Positions 8,517-16,196 of a stretch of 64,000 bases of DNA are shown here, piece by piece. The position numbers and the translations under genes are program-made. This stretch comes from Clostridia bacterium. Its GTDB lineage: Bacteria; Bacillota; Clostridia; UMGS1840; HGM11507. Under the pieces are notes generated by a model. The model saw only the letters and a program-made list of their open reading frames with translations, was not told where the DNA came from and did not search any database. The first letter of the stretch is position 1, and every line of letters begins with the position of its first letter. Location: NCBI GenBank assembly GCA_017414505.1, contig JAFQLQ010000032.1:46378-110377 (forward strand), written 5' to 3'.

Positions 8517-9638
8517 ATGAGAGCTTTATCTGAAATTCGTGTTGATATAGATGCAACAGACAGTGCTTTAAAAGAGTTGTTTTTAAAACGAATGGAGCTT
8601 GTTGATCAGGTTGCAGAATATAAAAGAGAAAATATGTCACCTGTGCGTCATAAGGAAAGAGAAGCGCAGATAATAAAAAAACGCACCGAGGGCGAAGAAA
8701 AATTTGTTCCTCAGATTGCAGAGTTTTTTGAGCAGATGATTGAAATAAGCTGCGATTATCAGGAAGGTGTTCTCGGCATAAAAGGCGAAGCGTTCAAATA
8801 TACTCCTATGACAGAAAAAGAATTTCAAAACGGAGTAAAAAAAGTTTGTCATCAGGGGATTAAGGGCTCATATTCTTATGAACAGTCAGTTAAATATTTT
8901 AAGGATGCTGAAATTATGAGTGTTCACGCCTTTGAAGATGTTTTCAAGGCCGTTTCCGAGGGGGAAGCCGATTGCGGTGTTGTTCCCATTGAAAATATTA
9001 CAGAAGGCAGTGTTACTCAGGTTTTTGATTTGCTTAATAAATATGAGGTTTATATTGCTCACAGCGAGTGCTTGGAGATTGTTCACTGCCTGCTTGGAAG
9101 CGGAACTTTAGAGGACATCGGAGCTGTTTCAAGCCATCCGCAGGGACTTAGTCAGTGCAGTGATTTCATTTATAAAAACAAATATAAAACGGTTCAGAGC
9201 CTCAATACCGCAGTTGCCGCAAGAGATGTTGCAAAAATGGGTATGAAGGGTGTTGGCGCAATCTGTTCTGAAATAAACGCAGAGCTTTACGGTCTTAACG
9301 TGCTTGCAAGAAATATTGCCAACAGAAACGACAACAAAACAAGATTTATTTTTATAACAAAAAATCCGGTTATTCTGGAAAATGCAAATAACATAAGTTT
9401 ATCCTTCAAGCTTAAAAACACCTCGGGAACACTCAGCAAGGTGCTTAACAATTTTTCAAAGCACGGCTACAATTTAACCAAAATTGAATCCCGCCCGATT
9501 ATGGGAAAAGAATGGGAATATTTATTTTATATTGACATTGACGCAAATTTAGGAGATAATAGAACCGCTGAGTATTTTTCATCAATAGGTTATCTCTTTG
9601 ATGAATACCGTATTTTAGGCAATTATAAAAAGGATTGA
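8517..9638 (+). CDS. pheA: P-protein: chorismate mutase-prephenate dehydratase
   Basis: This bifunctional enzyme converts chorismate to prephenate and then to phenylpyruvate, the Phe branch. Residues 1 to about 85 are an AroQ-type chorismate mutase (LSEIRVDIDATDSALKELF). About 105-285 are the prephenate dehydratase, with HQGIKGSYSYEQ, GVVPIENITEGSV and the NKTRF motif. About 290-370 form an ACT domain with the ESRP motif that normally binds Phe for feedback inhibition. At 373 residues it matches two-domain P-proteins. Its presence with tyrA means chorismate flux in both aromatic branches is under the same Phe/Tyr attenuator. Confidence 0.95.
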   Translation: MRALSEIRVDIDATDSALKELFLKRMELVDQVAEYKRENMSPVRHKEREAQIIKKRTEGEEKFVPQIAEFFEQMIEISCDYQEGVLGIKGEAFKYTPMTEKEFQNGVKKVCHQGIKGSYSYEQSVKYFKDAEIMSVHAFEDVFKAVSEGEADCGVVPIENITEGSVTQVFDLLNKYEVYIAHSECLEIVHCLLGSGTLEDIGAVSSHPQGLSQCSDFIYKNKYKTVQSLNTAVAARDVAKMGMKGVGAICSEINAELYGLNVLARNIANRNDNKTRFIFITKNPVILENANNISLSFKLKNTSGTLSKVLNNFSKHGYNLTKIESRPIMGKEWEYLFYIDIDANLGDNRTAEYFSSIGYLFDEYRILGNYKKD

Positions 9639-9643
9639 TATTT

Positions 9644-11077
9644 ATGGAAAGAAAAAGCGGAGTTTTAATGCACGTTTCATCACTTTTTGGCGACTATTCG
9701 TCAGGAAGCTTTGGTGAAGAAGCGAAATATTTTATTGATAAGATTAAAGAAATGGGCTTTTCCTACTGGCAGGTTTTGCCCTTTTGTCTTGTTGACGAAT
9801 GCAATTCACCTTACAAATCATATTCTTCATTTGGAGGGAATCCATATTTTGTGGATTTGAAAACACTTCACAAAAAAGGACTTTTAACCACCGAAGAGCT
9901 TGATGCACAAAAACAGCAAACACCGTACAGTACGGAGTTTGTGCGTCTTTATCACACCCGTCTTGATGTTCTTATGAACGCATCAAAAAGGGTTACTGAT
10001 AAATCCGGAATTGAAAATTTTATAAAAAACAACAGTTATCTTGAAAATTTCTGCCGTTTTATGGCTCTTAAAAAATCCAATGGCGAAAAGCCTTGGTTTG
10101 AATGGGAAACTGACAATGTTGACGAAAATTATCTTTTTATGTGGAAATTCATTCAGTATGAATTTTTCAATGAGTGGGCAGAAATCAAGAAATACGCCAA
10201 TGAAAAGGGTGTAAAAATAATAGGGGATATTCCTATTTATGTTTCTCTGGACAGTGCTGATGTATGGAGCAACAAGGAACTGTTTTTGCTTGATGAAAAG
10301 AATGTTCCTCTTGCTGTTGCAGGTGTTCCGCCCGATTATTTCTGTGAGGACGGTCAGCTTTGGGGCAATCCTCTTTATGACTGGGAAAAGATGGAAAGCG
10401 ACGGCTTTAAATGGTGGTGCGACCGTCTTTCTCATATGCTTACTATGTTTGACGGTGTGCGTATTGACCATTTCAGAGGAATAGAATCCTACTGGAGCGT
10501 ACCGCAGGGTGCAAAAACTGCAAAAGAAGGTAAATGGAACAAAGGTCCCGGTATGAAGCTTATTTCAAAATTAAAGGAAACCGCAGGGGATAAGCTTATT
10601 ATTGCAGAGGATCTTGGAGACATAACTTACGAGGTTGAAAAGCTTGTGGAGGACAGCGGATTCCCGGGAATGAAGGTATTTCAGTTCGGATTTCTTGATT
10701 ACGGTGATAATCCGCATATGCCGCACAACTATAAAAACAATTGTGTTGCCTACACCGGCACTCACGATAACAATACATTGCTTGGCTATTTGTGGGAGCT
10801 TGATTCCGGGTTGAAAAAGGAAATGCTTCGTTACTGCGGATTTTACGATGAAAACTGGGAAGCAGGTATGTATTCAATTATAAGAACAATTTTCCAAAGC
10901 CATGCAGGGCTTGTTATTATGCCTGTCCAGGATTTGCTTGGATACGGCTCGGATACCCGTCTTAACATTCCGGGAAAAGCCGATGGAAACTGGCAATACC
11001 GCGTAACAAGAGAACAGCTTGACAATATAGATAAAAATAAATTTTATGAACTTAATAAACTTTACAAAAGATTATAG
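9644..11077 (+). CDS. malQ: 4-Alpha-glucanotransferase, GH77
   Basis: Amylomaltase transfers alpha-1,4-glucan segments between maltodextrins in the cytoplasm. GH77 landmarks are present: DIPIYVSLDSADVW, the nucleophile Asp in VRIDHFRG, the acid/base Glu in IAEDLG, and the third acid in GTHDNNT. At 477 residues it is family-sized. The ATG at 9644 is chosen because AAAAAGGA at 9628-9634, inside the pheA end, is correctly spaced; a TTG at 9635 in the same frame is less likely. It directly follows pheA with no terminator, so an unrelated glycogen or maltodextrin enzyme appears to be co-transcribed with the aro genes. Confidence 0.95.
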   Translation: MERKSGVLMHVSSLFGDYSSGSFGEEAKYFIDKIKEMGFSYWQVLPFCLVDECNSPYKSYSSFGGNPYFVDLKTLHKKGLLTTEELDAQKQQTPYSTEFVRLYHTRLDVLMNASKRVTDKSGIENFIKNNSYLENFCRFMALKKSNGEKPWFEWETDNVDENYLFMWKFIQYEFFNEWAEIKKYANEKGVKIIGDIPIYVSLDSADVWSNKELFLLDEKNVPLAVAGVPPDYFCEDGQLWGNPLYDWEKMESDGFKWWCDRLSHMLTMFDGVRIDHFRGIESYWSVPQGAKTAKEGKWNKGPGMKLISKLKETAGDKLIIAEDLGDITYEVEKLVEDSGFPGMKVFQFGFLDYGDNPHMPHNYKNNCVAYTGTHDNNTLLGYLWELDSGLKKEMLRYCGFYDENWEAGMYSIIRTIFQSHAGLVIMPVQDLLGYGSDTRLNIPGKADGNWQYRVTREQLDNIDKNKFYELNKLYKRL

Positions 11078-11089
11078 GAGATAAGAAAA

Positions 11090-12319
11090 ATGAAGAAAAA
11101 ACTGATTTGCCTGATGTTGATTTTAATTTTAGTATTTCAGACATCTGTTATGGCGGCGCCATATGATGTTCAGCGCCACTGGACGGGTTCTGCCGTTAAT
11201 ACACTTATTTATCACGGCGTTATAAACGGTTATCCCGACGGAAGATTCAAACCGGACAGAACAATAACAAGAGAAGAGGTTGCTGTAATTCTGTTTAAGC
11301 TGATGACAAAGGTGCATTATCCCGCTGAGGATGCAGGACAGTACGCAAATCAGCAGATTTTCTGGGATGTATCGCCGGACAGATGGTCTGCTATGGCAAT
11401 AAATTATTTTGGTGCTAATATGGTGCTGAACGGTTATGAAGACGGAAGCTTCAGACCGCGCAATGTTGTAACCCGTGAAGAACTGGCATCAATGATTTAT
11501 CAGTACACAAAACGTTTTCACCCTGTTTCTTCGGATATGTGGGCGAATTTTTCTGATATAAACGAAAGCTTTGCCTACGAGGCAATAAGATTCTTATGCA
11601 GTGCAAATATCTGTTACGGTTATCCGGATGGAACCTTCCGCCCGGAAGCTCAGACATTAAGAGGGGAAGCCGCTGTTATATTTACTGCGCTTTCCGGCTA
11701 TGCGCAAATCCCGGTTGTTAATTATCTGCCTTCATACAATGTTATAGATGTTCCTTATATAAGTCAGCTTTCTCCGGTTTATGCGGTTGTTGGCTGTGAG
11801 CCCACATCTCTTCTTATGGGACTAAAAGGAAAGGGCTATGCCCAGGGAACAACATTGAGAGAATTTCTTGATAATATGCCGAAAACCACCTCAAATCCTG
11901 CCAAAGGCTTTGTAGGTTCGCCGTATGTTGCGGATACAACCAAGAAAACAAGAACCACAATTTATCCTCCAATTCTTGCGGAATATGCTTCCAATTACGG
12001 AAGAGTTTCTGATTTTTCAGGAAGCTCCACCCATGAACTGCAATCTGAAATTTTAAATGGAAATCCCGTTGTTATTTATGCAACTATGCGTTGGGAAACA
12101 CCATTTTACAGACAATATAATATAGAAGGGCAGACACAGACTCTGCTTAGCAACAACCATGCGGTTCTTGTTTGCGGATATGATGAAAGCACAAATTCCT
12201 ATTATATTGCCGATCCATATAATGATAAGGATACAAGTAAAGAATACCGTTACTGGATTTCCGGCGATGTTTTAGAGCCTATTTATGAGGAAAGAAAACA
12301 CGCAATTACAGTTGAATAA
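11090..12319 (+). CDS. Secreted protein: three SLH domains plus C39-like peptidase
   Basis: It has a signal peptide (residues 1 to about 22, ending SVMAAP), then three SLH domains at about 25-75, 90-140 and 155-205 carrying the repeated NGYPDGRFKPDRTITREE-type motif, which bind pyruvylated secondary wall polymer. The C-terminal half (about 220-405) resembles Peptidase_C39_2: a Cys in VVGCEPTS, a His in NNHAVLVCGYD and an Asp in YIADPYND form a plausible catalytic triad. It would be a wall-bound cysteine peptidase or peptidase-like binding protein. GGAGA precedes the ATG and a strong terminator follows. It is 12 bases after malQ, so read-through from the aro operon is possible. No substrate can be named. 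Confidence 0.87.
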   Translation: MKKKLICLMLILILVFQTSVMAAPYDVQRHWTGSAVNTLIYHGVINGYPDGRFKPDRTITREEVAVILFKLMTKVHYPAEDAGQYANQQIFWDVSPDRWSAMAINYFGANMVLNGYEDGSFRPRNVVTREELASMIYQYTKRFHPVSSDMWANFSDINESFAYEAIRFLCSANICYGYPDGTFRPEAQTLRGEAAVIFTALSGYAQIPVVNYLPSYNVIDVPYISQLSPVYAVVGCEPTSLLMGLKGKGYAQGTTLREFLDNMPKTTSNPAKGFVGSPYVADTTKKTRTTIYPPILAEYASNYGRVSDFSGSSTHELQSEILNGNPVVIYATMRWETPFYRQYNIEGQTQTLLSNNHAVLVCGYDESTNSYYIADPYNDKDTSKEYRYWISGDVLEPIYEERKHAITVE

Positions 12320-12322
12320 TTT

Positions 12323-12353
12323 AAAAAGTGGCTTATAAAGTCACTTTTTTTAT
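12323..12353 (+). terminator. Intrinsic terminator after SLH-C39 gene
   Basis: AAAAAGTGGCTT and AAGTCACTTTTT form a 12-bp stem (one G-T pair) around a 3-nt ATA loop, running into a T-rich tract. It ends the transcript carrying the SLH-C39 gene and probably the aro operon. Confidence 0.88.
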
Positions 12354-12416
12354 TTATTTGTGTAAAAATCATAAGAAATATTGTTTATTTTTTTCTGAAT
12401 ATACTTTAAAATTTAC

Positions 12417-12444
12417 TTGCAATTTATCTAAAATATGTTATAAT
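12417..12444 (+). promoter_or_regulatory. Promoter of the Wzz/BY-kinase operon
   Basis: TTGCAA at 12417-12422, a 16-bp spacer and TATAAT at 12439-12444 lie 58 bases before the first start codon of the cluster. The surrounding DNA is very AT-rich. Only one base departs from the consensus -35. Confidence 0.7.
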
Positions 12445-12502
12445 AAAATATATGTAATTATTTTATGATAGGATATTTATACATTAAGAGGAGGAAATTC
12501 CA

Positions 12503-13243
12503 TTGAACGTCAATGCACAACAGCAACAACTTTTGCAGGAACAGCAAAAACAGGTAAACCTTTCTCAGCTTATTGATATTATAATAAGAAGATGGTGGAT
12601 TGTTATAGTGGCTATTGTTGCCGCTGCTGCTCTTACATACGGTGTAAGCGAATTTTTTATTGAACCTACATATATTTCAAAAGGTTCTCTTTACGTTAAT
12701 ACATCGAGCGAAACAAATCAGACTCTCGGTATGATAAACAACAGCGAAATTATGACCGCTACACGTCTTGTTACAACTTATATCGAAATTCTTAAAAGTG
12801 ATACTTTCCTTAAAAAGGTTGCCGCAGAATCCGGTCTGGATTACGATGCCAGCGCATTAGGAAAGCTGATTGAATTCACATCTGCAAACGAAACCGAAAT
12901 TCTTGTGGTTGAGGTAAGCTGTCACTCCAAGAGAGAAGCTACAATTATTGCTCAGACTATTCTTAACAACGCTGAAGCTGAGCTTGTTAGAATTGTAAAA
13001 GCCGGAAGTGTTGAAATTATAGATAATGCAAGTTCTCCGTCAACTCCGTCTTCTCCCAATGTTAAGCTTAATACTTTAATAGGTATTCTTGCAGGTATGG
13101 CTCTTGGTGTTCTTATTATCTTTATGCTTGAGCTTATGGATGTAAGAGTAAGAAGCGAAGAAGAGCTTGGTTATAAATATAATCTTCCCGTACTGGGAGT
13201 TATTCCTAATCTTAAGGAGGGTGCTATAGCAGATGAAAGATAA
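12503..13243 (+). CDS. Wzz/CpsC-type kinase modulator and chain-length regulator
   Basis: This is a membrane protein of the Wzz/CapA/YwqC type, which controls polysaccharide chain length and activates the partner BY-kinase. A Gln-rich N-terminus is followed by a membrane helix around residues 32-55, an extracellular Wzz domain, a Pro/Ser-rich motif (SPSTPSSPN) and a second helix around 192-212 with a short cytosolic tail, which is the part that contacts the kinase. The start is TTG at 12503, 8 bases after GAGGAGG; no ATG is available nearby in frame. It overlaps the kinase gene by 11 bases. At 246 residues it is typical of Firmicutes modulators. Confidence 0.9.
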   Translation: MNVNAQQQQLLQEQQKQVNLSQLIDIIIRRWWIVIVAIVAAAALTYGVSEFFIEPTYISKGSLYVNTSSETNQTLGMINNSEIMTATRLVTTYIEILKSDTFLKKVAAESGLDYDASALGKLIEFTSANETEILVVEVSCHSKREATIIAQTILNNAEAELVRIVKAGSVEIIDNASSPSTPSSPNVKLNTLIGILAGMALGVLIIFMLELMDVRVRSEEELGYKYNLPVLGVIPNLKEGAIADER

Positions 13244-14354
13244 CAACGAAAAAAATACACCCAATAAAAATGCAGTTGAAACAAAAAACACCAATACTCC
13301 CAAGGAAAATGCAAAAAATGATAAAAAGCCGCCTGTAGCCGAAAATAAAGAAAAAAAGGTTGAGGCAAAAGAAAATACAGAAAATACTCCGGATACCGAA
13401 ACAACGAATACACAGACTGCTGCTGAAGCAAAGCAGTCAAGACGCCGTGAAAGAGAAAAACCCATTATCGTAAGTAAGGGTGCAGGCTGGAGTGTTCGAG
13501 AAGCATATAAAACCGCGAGAACAAATATAATGTTTGCTCTTGCAGGTGAAGAAGGCTGTAAAAAAATTATTATTACAAGTCCTACTCCCGGTGAAGGTAA
13601 AACCACAACCGTTCTTAACGTTGCAATTACCTTTGCACAGACAGGTGCAAGAGTACTTGTTATGGACAGTGACTTGAGAAAACCCAAGGTTCACAAGTAT
13701 CTTAATATAGAAAATGAAAAAGGTCTTACCAATGTTCTTGGTGGATTTGAAAAACTTGAGGATTGTCTTCAGAAAACAGAATACGGAATTGACTGCTTAA
13801 CTTCCGGTCAGATTCCGCCCAACCCTGCGGAGCTTCTTGCTTCCAAAAAGATGCAGAGTACTCTAAACGAGCTTGGTGAGCTTTACGACTATATTTTTAT
13901 GGATTCACCTCCTATAAATGTCGTTTCCGAGGCATCTTTGGTTGCTAAGTATATGACAGGTGTTGTTCTGGTTGCAAGATACAAATATTCACTTCATAAT
14001 ATGATAGAAAAAGCGCTTAACACTCTGGAATTTGCCGATGCAAAGGTTCTTGGATTTATATTTAACGATGTTGAGCCTACAAGATATTCCTACACCACAG
14101 GATATAAATACAATTACCGTGGAAGCCCCTCATATGGATACAGCTATGGATATGGCTACGGTTACGGTTATGGTTATGGCTACGGCTATGAATACCGCAC
14201 AAGAGCTGAAGAAGCAAGAGACAAGCAAGCTGCCGGAAAAGATGAAACAACAGATAACCAGAATTCTGAGGATATTAAAATCATCGGAATTGATGATGCA
14301 GAAAAGAAAATAGAAAAGAAAAAATTATTTAAGAGTCTGTTTGGACGTAAATAA
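13233..14354 (+). CDS. Bacterial tyrosine kinase (BY-kinase, CpsD/CapB type)
   Basis: This is an autophosphorylating tyrosine kinase that pairs with the upstream Wzz protein. Seen are Walker A (SPTPGEGKTTT), Walker A' (VLVMDSDLRKP), Walker B (YIFMDSPP) and the partner-interaction segment EAYKTARTNIMFA. The C-terminus carries a dense tyrosine cluster of alternating Gly-Tyr (about residues 285-328), the autophosphorylation region. Two oddities are a highly charged Lys/Asn/Glu/Thr-rich N-terminal extension of about 75 residues and a long acidic/basic tail after the Tyr cluster, giving 373 residues against a usual 225-250. AAGGAGG at 13214-13220 lies 12 bases before the ATG. The PHP phosphatase gene follows immediately. 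Confidence 0.93.
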   Translation: MKDNNEKNTPNKNAVETKNTNTPKENAKNDKKPPVAENKEKKVEAKENTENTPDTETTNTQTAAEAKQSRRREREKPIIVSKGAGWSVREAYKTARTNIMFALAGEEGCKKIIITSPTPGEGKTTTVLNVAITFAQTGARVLVMDSDLRKPKVHKYLNIENEKGLTNVLGGFEKLEDCLQKTEYGIDCLTSGQIPPNPAELLASKKMQSTLNELGELYDYIFMDSPPINVVSEASLVAKYMTGVVLVARYKYSLHNMIEKALNTLEFADAKVLGFIFNDVEPTRYSYTTGYKYNYRGSPSYGYSYGYGYGYGYGYGYGYEYRTRAEEARDKQAAGKDETTDNQNSEDIKIIGIDDAEKKIEKKKLFKSLFGRK

Positions 14355-14369
14355 TTACAGGTGAAATAG

Positions 14370-15086
14370 ATGATTGATATTCATTCTCATGTTCTGTATG
14401 GCATTGATGATGGTGCAGGAAGTATTGAAGAATCTATAGAAATTCTTAAAAAATCTTACGAAATAGGCGTAAAAACTATGGTTGCAACACCTCATTTCTA
14501 CGGAGAAAATACTTCTGTTACCAGATTTCTCGAAAAAAGAAAAAGAAGCTACGAATCCATAATGGAAAAAGCTCTTAAAGAAAATATCAAAATTCCTAAA
14601 ATTGTTCTCGGTGCTGAGGTTAATATAAATAACCACACCGCACATATTCGTAATGTTGAAAGGCTTTGCATAGGCGATACAAGATATATTCTTCTTGAAA
14701 TGCCATATGTAATGGGCGGTCAGTGGGTGTTTGACCATATATTTAAAATAAGGTCAAAATATCATTTAAGACCGATAATTGCCCATGTGGAAAGATATAT
14801 GCCGGTAACATTTTCCGGTTTTGGAAAAATAAGTCCGCTTATGGATATGGATGTTGCGTTTCAGATAAATGCGGATTCGTTGCTTAAATACGGAACTTCT
14901 AAGTGTATTAAAAAGCTTGTAAAAAAAGGCTGCACAATGTGTTTAGGTTCTGATGCGCATAATACGGATTCCCGTCCTACAAGGATTGCCGAAGCGAAAA
15001 AAATTATATGCAACAAATTCGGTGAAAATTTATTTTACGAAATGCAGGAAAATGCAGAACTGATATTGCATGATGATTATTTATAA
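14370..15086 (+). CDS. PHP-family tyrosine phosphatase (CpsB/YwqE type)
   Basis: A metal-dependent phosphatase that removes phosphate from BY-kinases. PHP-domain metal ligands are visible in DIHSHVLYGIDDG at the N-terminus, ATPHFYGEN, LGAEVNIN, IAHVERY and LGSDAHNTDSRP. At 238 residues it is slightly shorter than the usual 245-260 but all metal-binding motifs are present. AGGTGA precedes the ATG by 5 bases. The order modulator, kinase, phosphatase is the standard regulatory trio of Firmicutes capsule loci, but here no glycosyltransferase, flippase or polymerase genes follow; SLH protein genes do. Confidence 0.93.
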   Translation: MIDIHSHVLYGIDDGAGSIEESIEILKKSYEIGVKTMVATPHFYGENTSVTRFLEKRKRSYESIMEKALKENIKIPKIVLGAEVNINNHTAHIRNVERLCIGDTRYILLEMPYVMGGQWVFDHIFKIRSKYHLRPIIAHVERYMPVTFSGFGKISPLMDMDVAFQINADSLLKYGTSKCIKKLVKKGCTMCLGSDAHNTDSRPTRIAEAKKIICNKFGENLFYEMQENAELILHDDYL

Positions 15087-15099
15087 ACCCGGAGGTAAT

Positions 15100-16170
15100 A
15101 TGAAAAAAGTCATAGCTTTGATTTTGCTGATTACTTTCGTTCTTTCGTCGGTAAATGTTTTTGCGGCAAGCGAAGAGCAGGTTGCAAGAATTTTAATCAA
15201 GGTTTCCGAAGAAAGTACTATGCTTACTGATTTGTATAAAGCCGGTGAAAAATACCGCATTTCAAATAATGTAACAAATCAGTATATTGATAATCAGCTG
15301 AATATTTATATAAACCGCTGTCTTACTGAATTAATCAAACTAAATTCAGACGGAACCCTTAACGAAAGTAATTTCGAAAGTACGGTACAGAATGTACTGT
15401 TTTCGCAGGCACAACGTCTGGAACCGGTTTTTTTACTGGTTGTTCAGGAAGCATACTCAAATCTGATTGTAGATTTACTTTCTAATAAAATTCCTGCACA
15501 GTTTGAACCTTTGTATAAGGCACTTGTTGCCGAAACAAAAGACATTCTCGGATGGAATATAAAATTTGAAATGCCGGTTCTTACTCCTTTTGAGGAAGTT
15601 GTTACAAACAGTTCGTTTACAGATATGGGCAGATACAAATGGGCAAACGAAGCAGTTGAATCACTTCTTTCTAAAGGTATAATAAACGGTATCGGAAATA
15701 ATCTTTTTGATCCTTCTGCCGATGTAAAAAGAGAAGAATTTACAAAAATGCTGTCTGTGGCATTTAACATAGTTTCAGATACTGCAGTATGTAATTTTAA
15801 TGATGTAAATAAAAACGAATGGTATTATAAATACATTGCATCCATGGCTGAAATGCGTATGGTTAACGGAATTTCGGAAACGGAATTCGGCGTTGGCGAC
15901 AGCATTATAAGACAGGATATGGCGGTAATGATTTACCGCATTGGAAACAAAGCAGGCATATTCGGCGGTGTTGAAAAAACCGAGGATTTTGCTGATAGCT
16001 TCAGTATTTCCGACTATGCTACCGAAGCAGTAAGCTGCCTGAAAAGTGCAGGTATACTAAACGGTTCGGATGAGGGATATTTCTTCCCCCATAAAACTTC
16101 CAACCGTGCGGAAGCAGCTCAAATTCTTTATAATTTTTATAATTATATATTAAACACTCAAAATAATTAA
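15100..16170 (+). CDS. Secreted protein with three C-terminal SLH domains
   Basis: Signal peptide (MKKVIALILL to about residue 23, ending VFAAS), a helical N-terminal region of about 160 residues with no recognised family, then three SLH domains at about 175-225, 232-285 and 295-350 (for example FTDMGRYKWANEAVESLLSK, GIINGIGNNLFDP). The start at 15100 is preferred to 15070 because it has GGAGG at 15091-15095 and gives a proper signal peptide; 15070 overlaps the phosphatase gene. It is probably co-transcribed with the kinase trio, which suggests that the phosphorylation system acts on cell-surface assembly. The role of the helical region is unknown. Confidence 0.85.
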   Translation: MKKVIALILLITFVLSSVNVFAASEEQVARILIKVSEESTMLTDLYKAGEKYRISNNVTNQYIDNQLNIYINRCLTELIKLNSDGTLNESNFESTVQNVLFSQAQRLEPVFLLVVQEAYSNLIVDLLSNKIPAQFEPLYKALVAETKDILGWNIKFEMPVLTPFEEVVTNSSFTDMGRYKWANEAVESLLSKGIINGIGNNLFDPSADVKREEFTKMLSVAFNIVSDTAVCNFNDVNKNEWYYKYIASMAEMRMVNGISETEFGVGDSIIRQDMAVMIYRIGNKAGIFGGVEKTEDFADSFSISDYATEAVSCLKSAGILNGSDEGYFFPHKTSNRAEAAQILYNFYNYILNTQNN

Positions 16171-16196
16171 AAAACAAAAAAGAGAGGCGAAATTTT

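Noticed and set aside
14136..14193. CRISPR-like short repeats
   Set aside because: These are Gly-Tyr codons within the BY-kinase tail, with no spacers.
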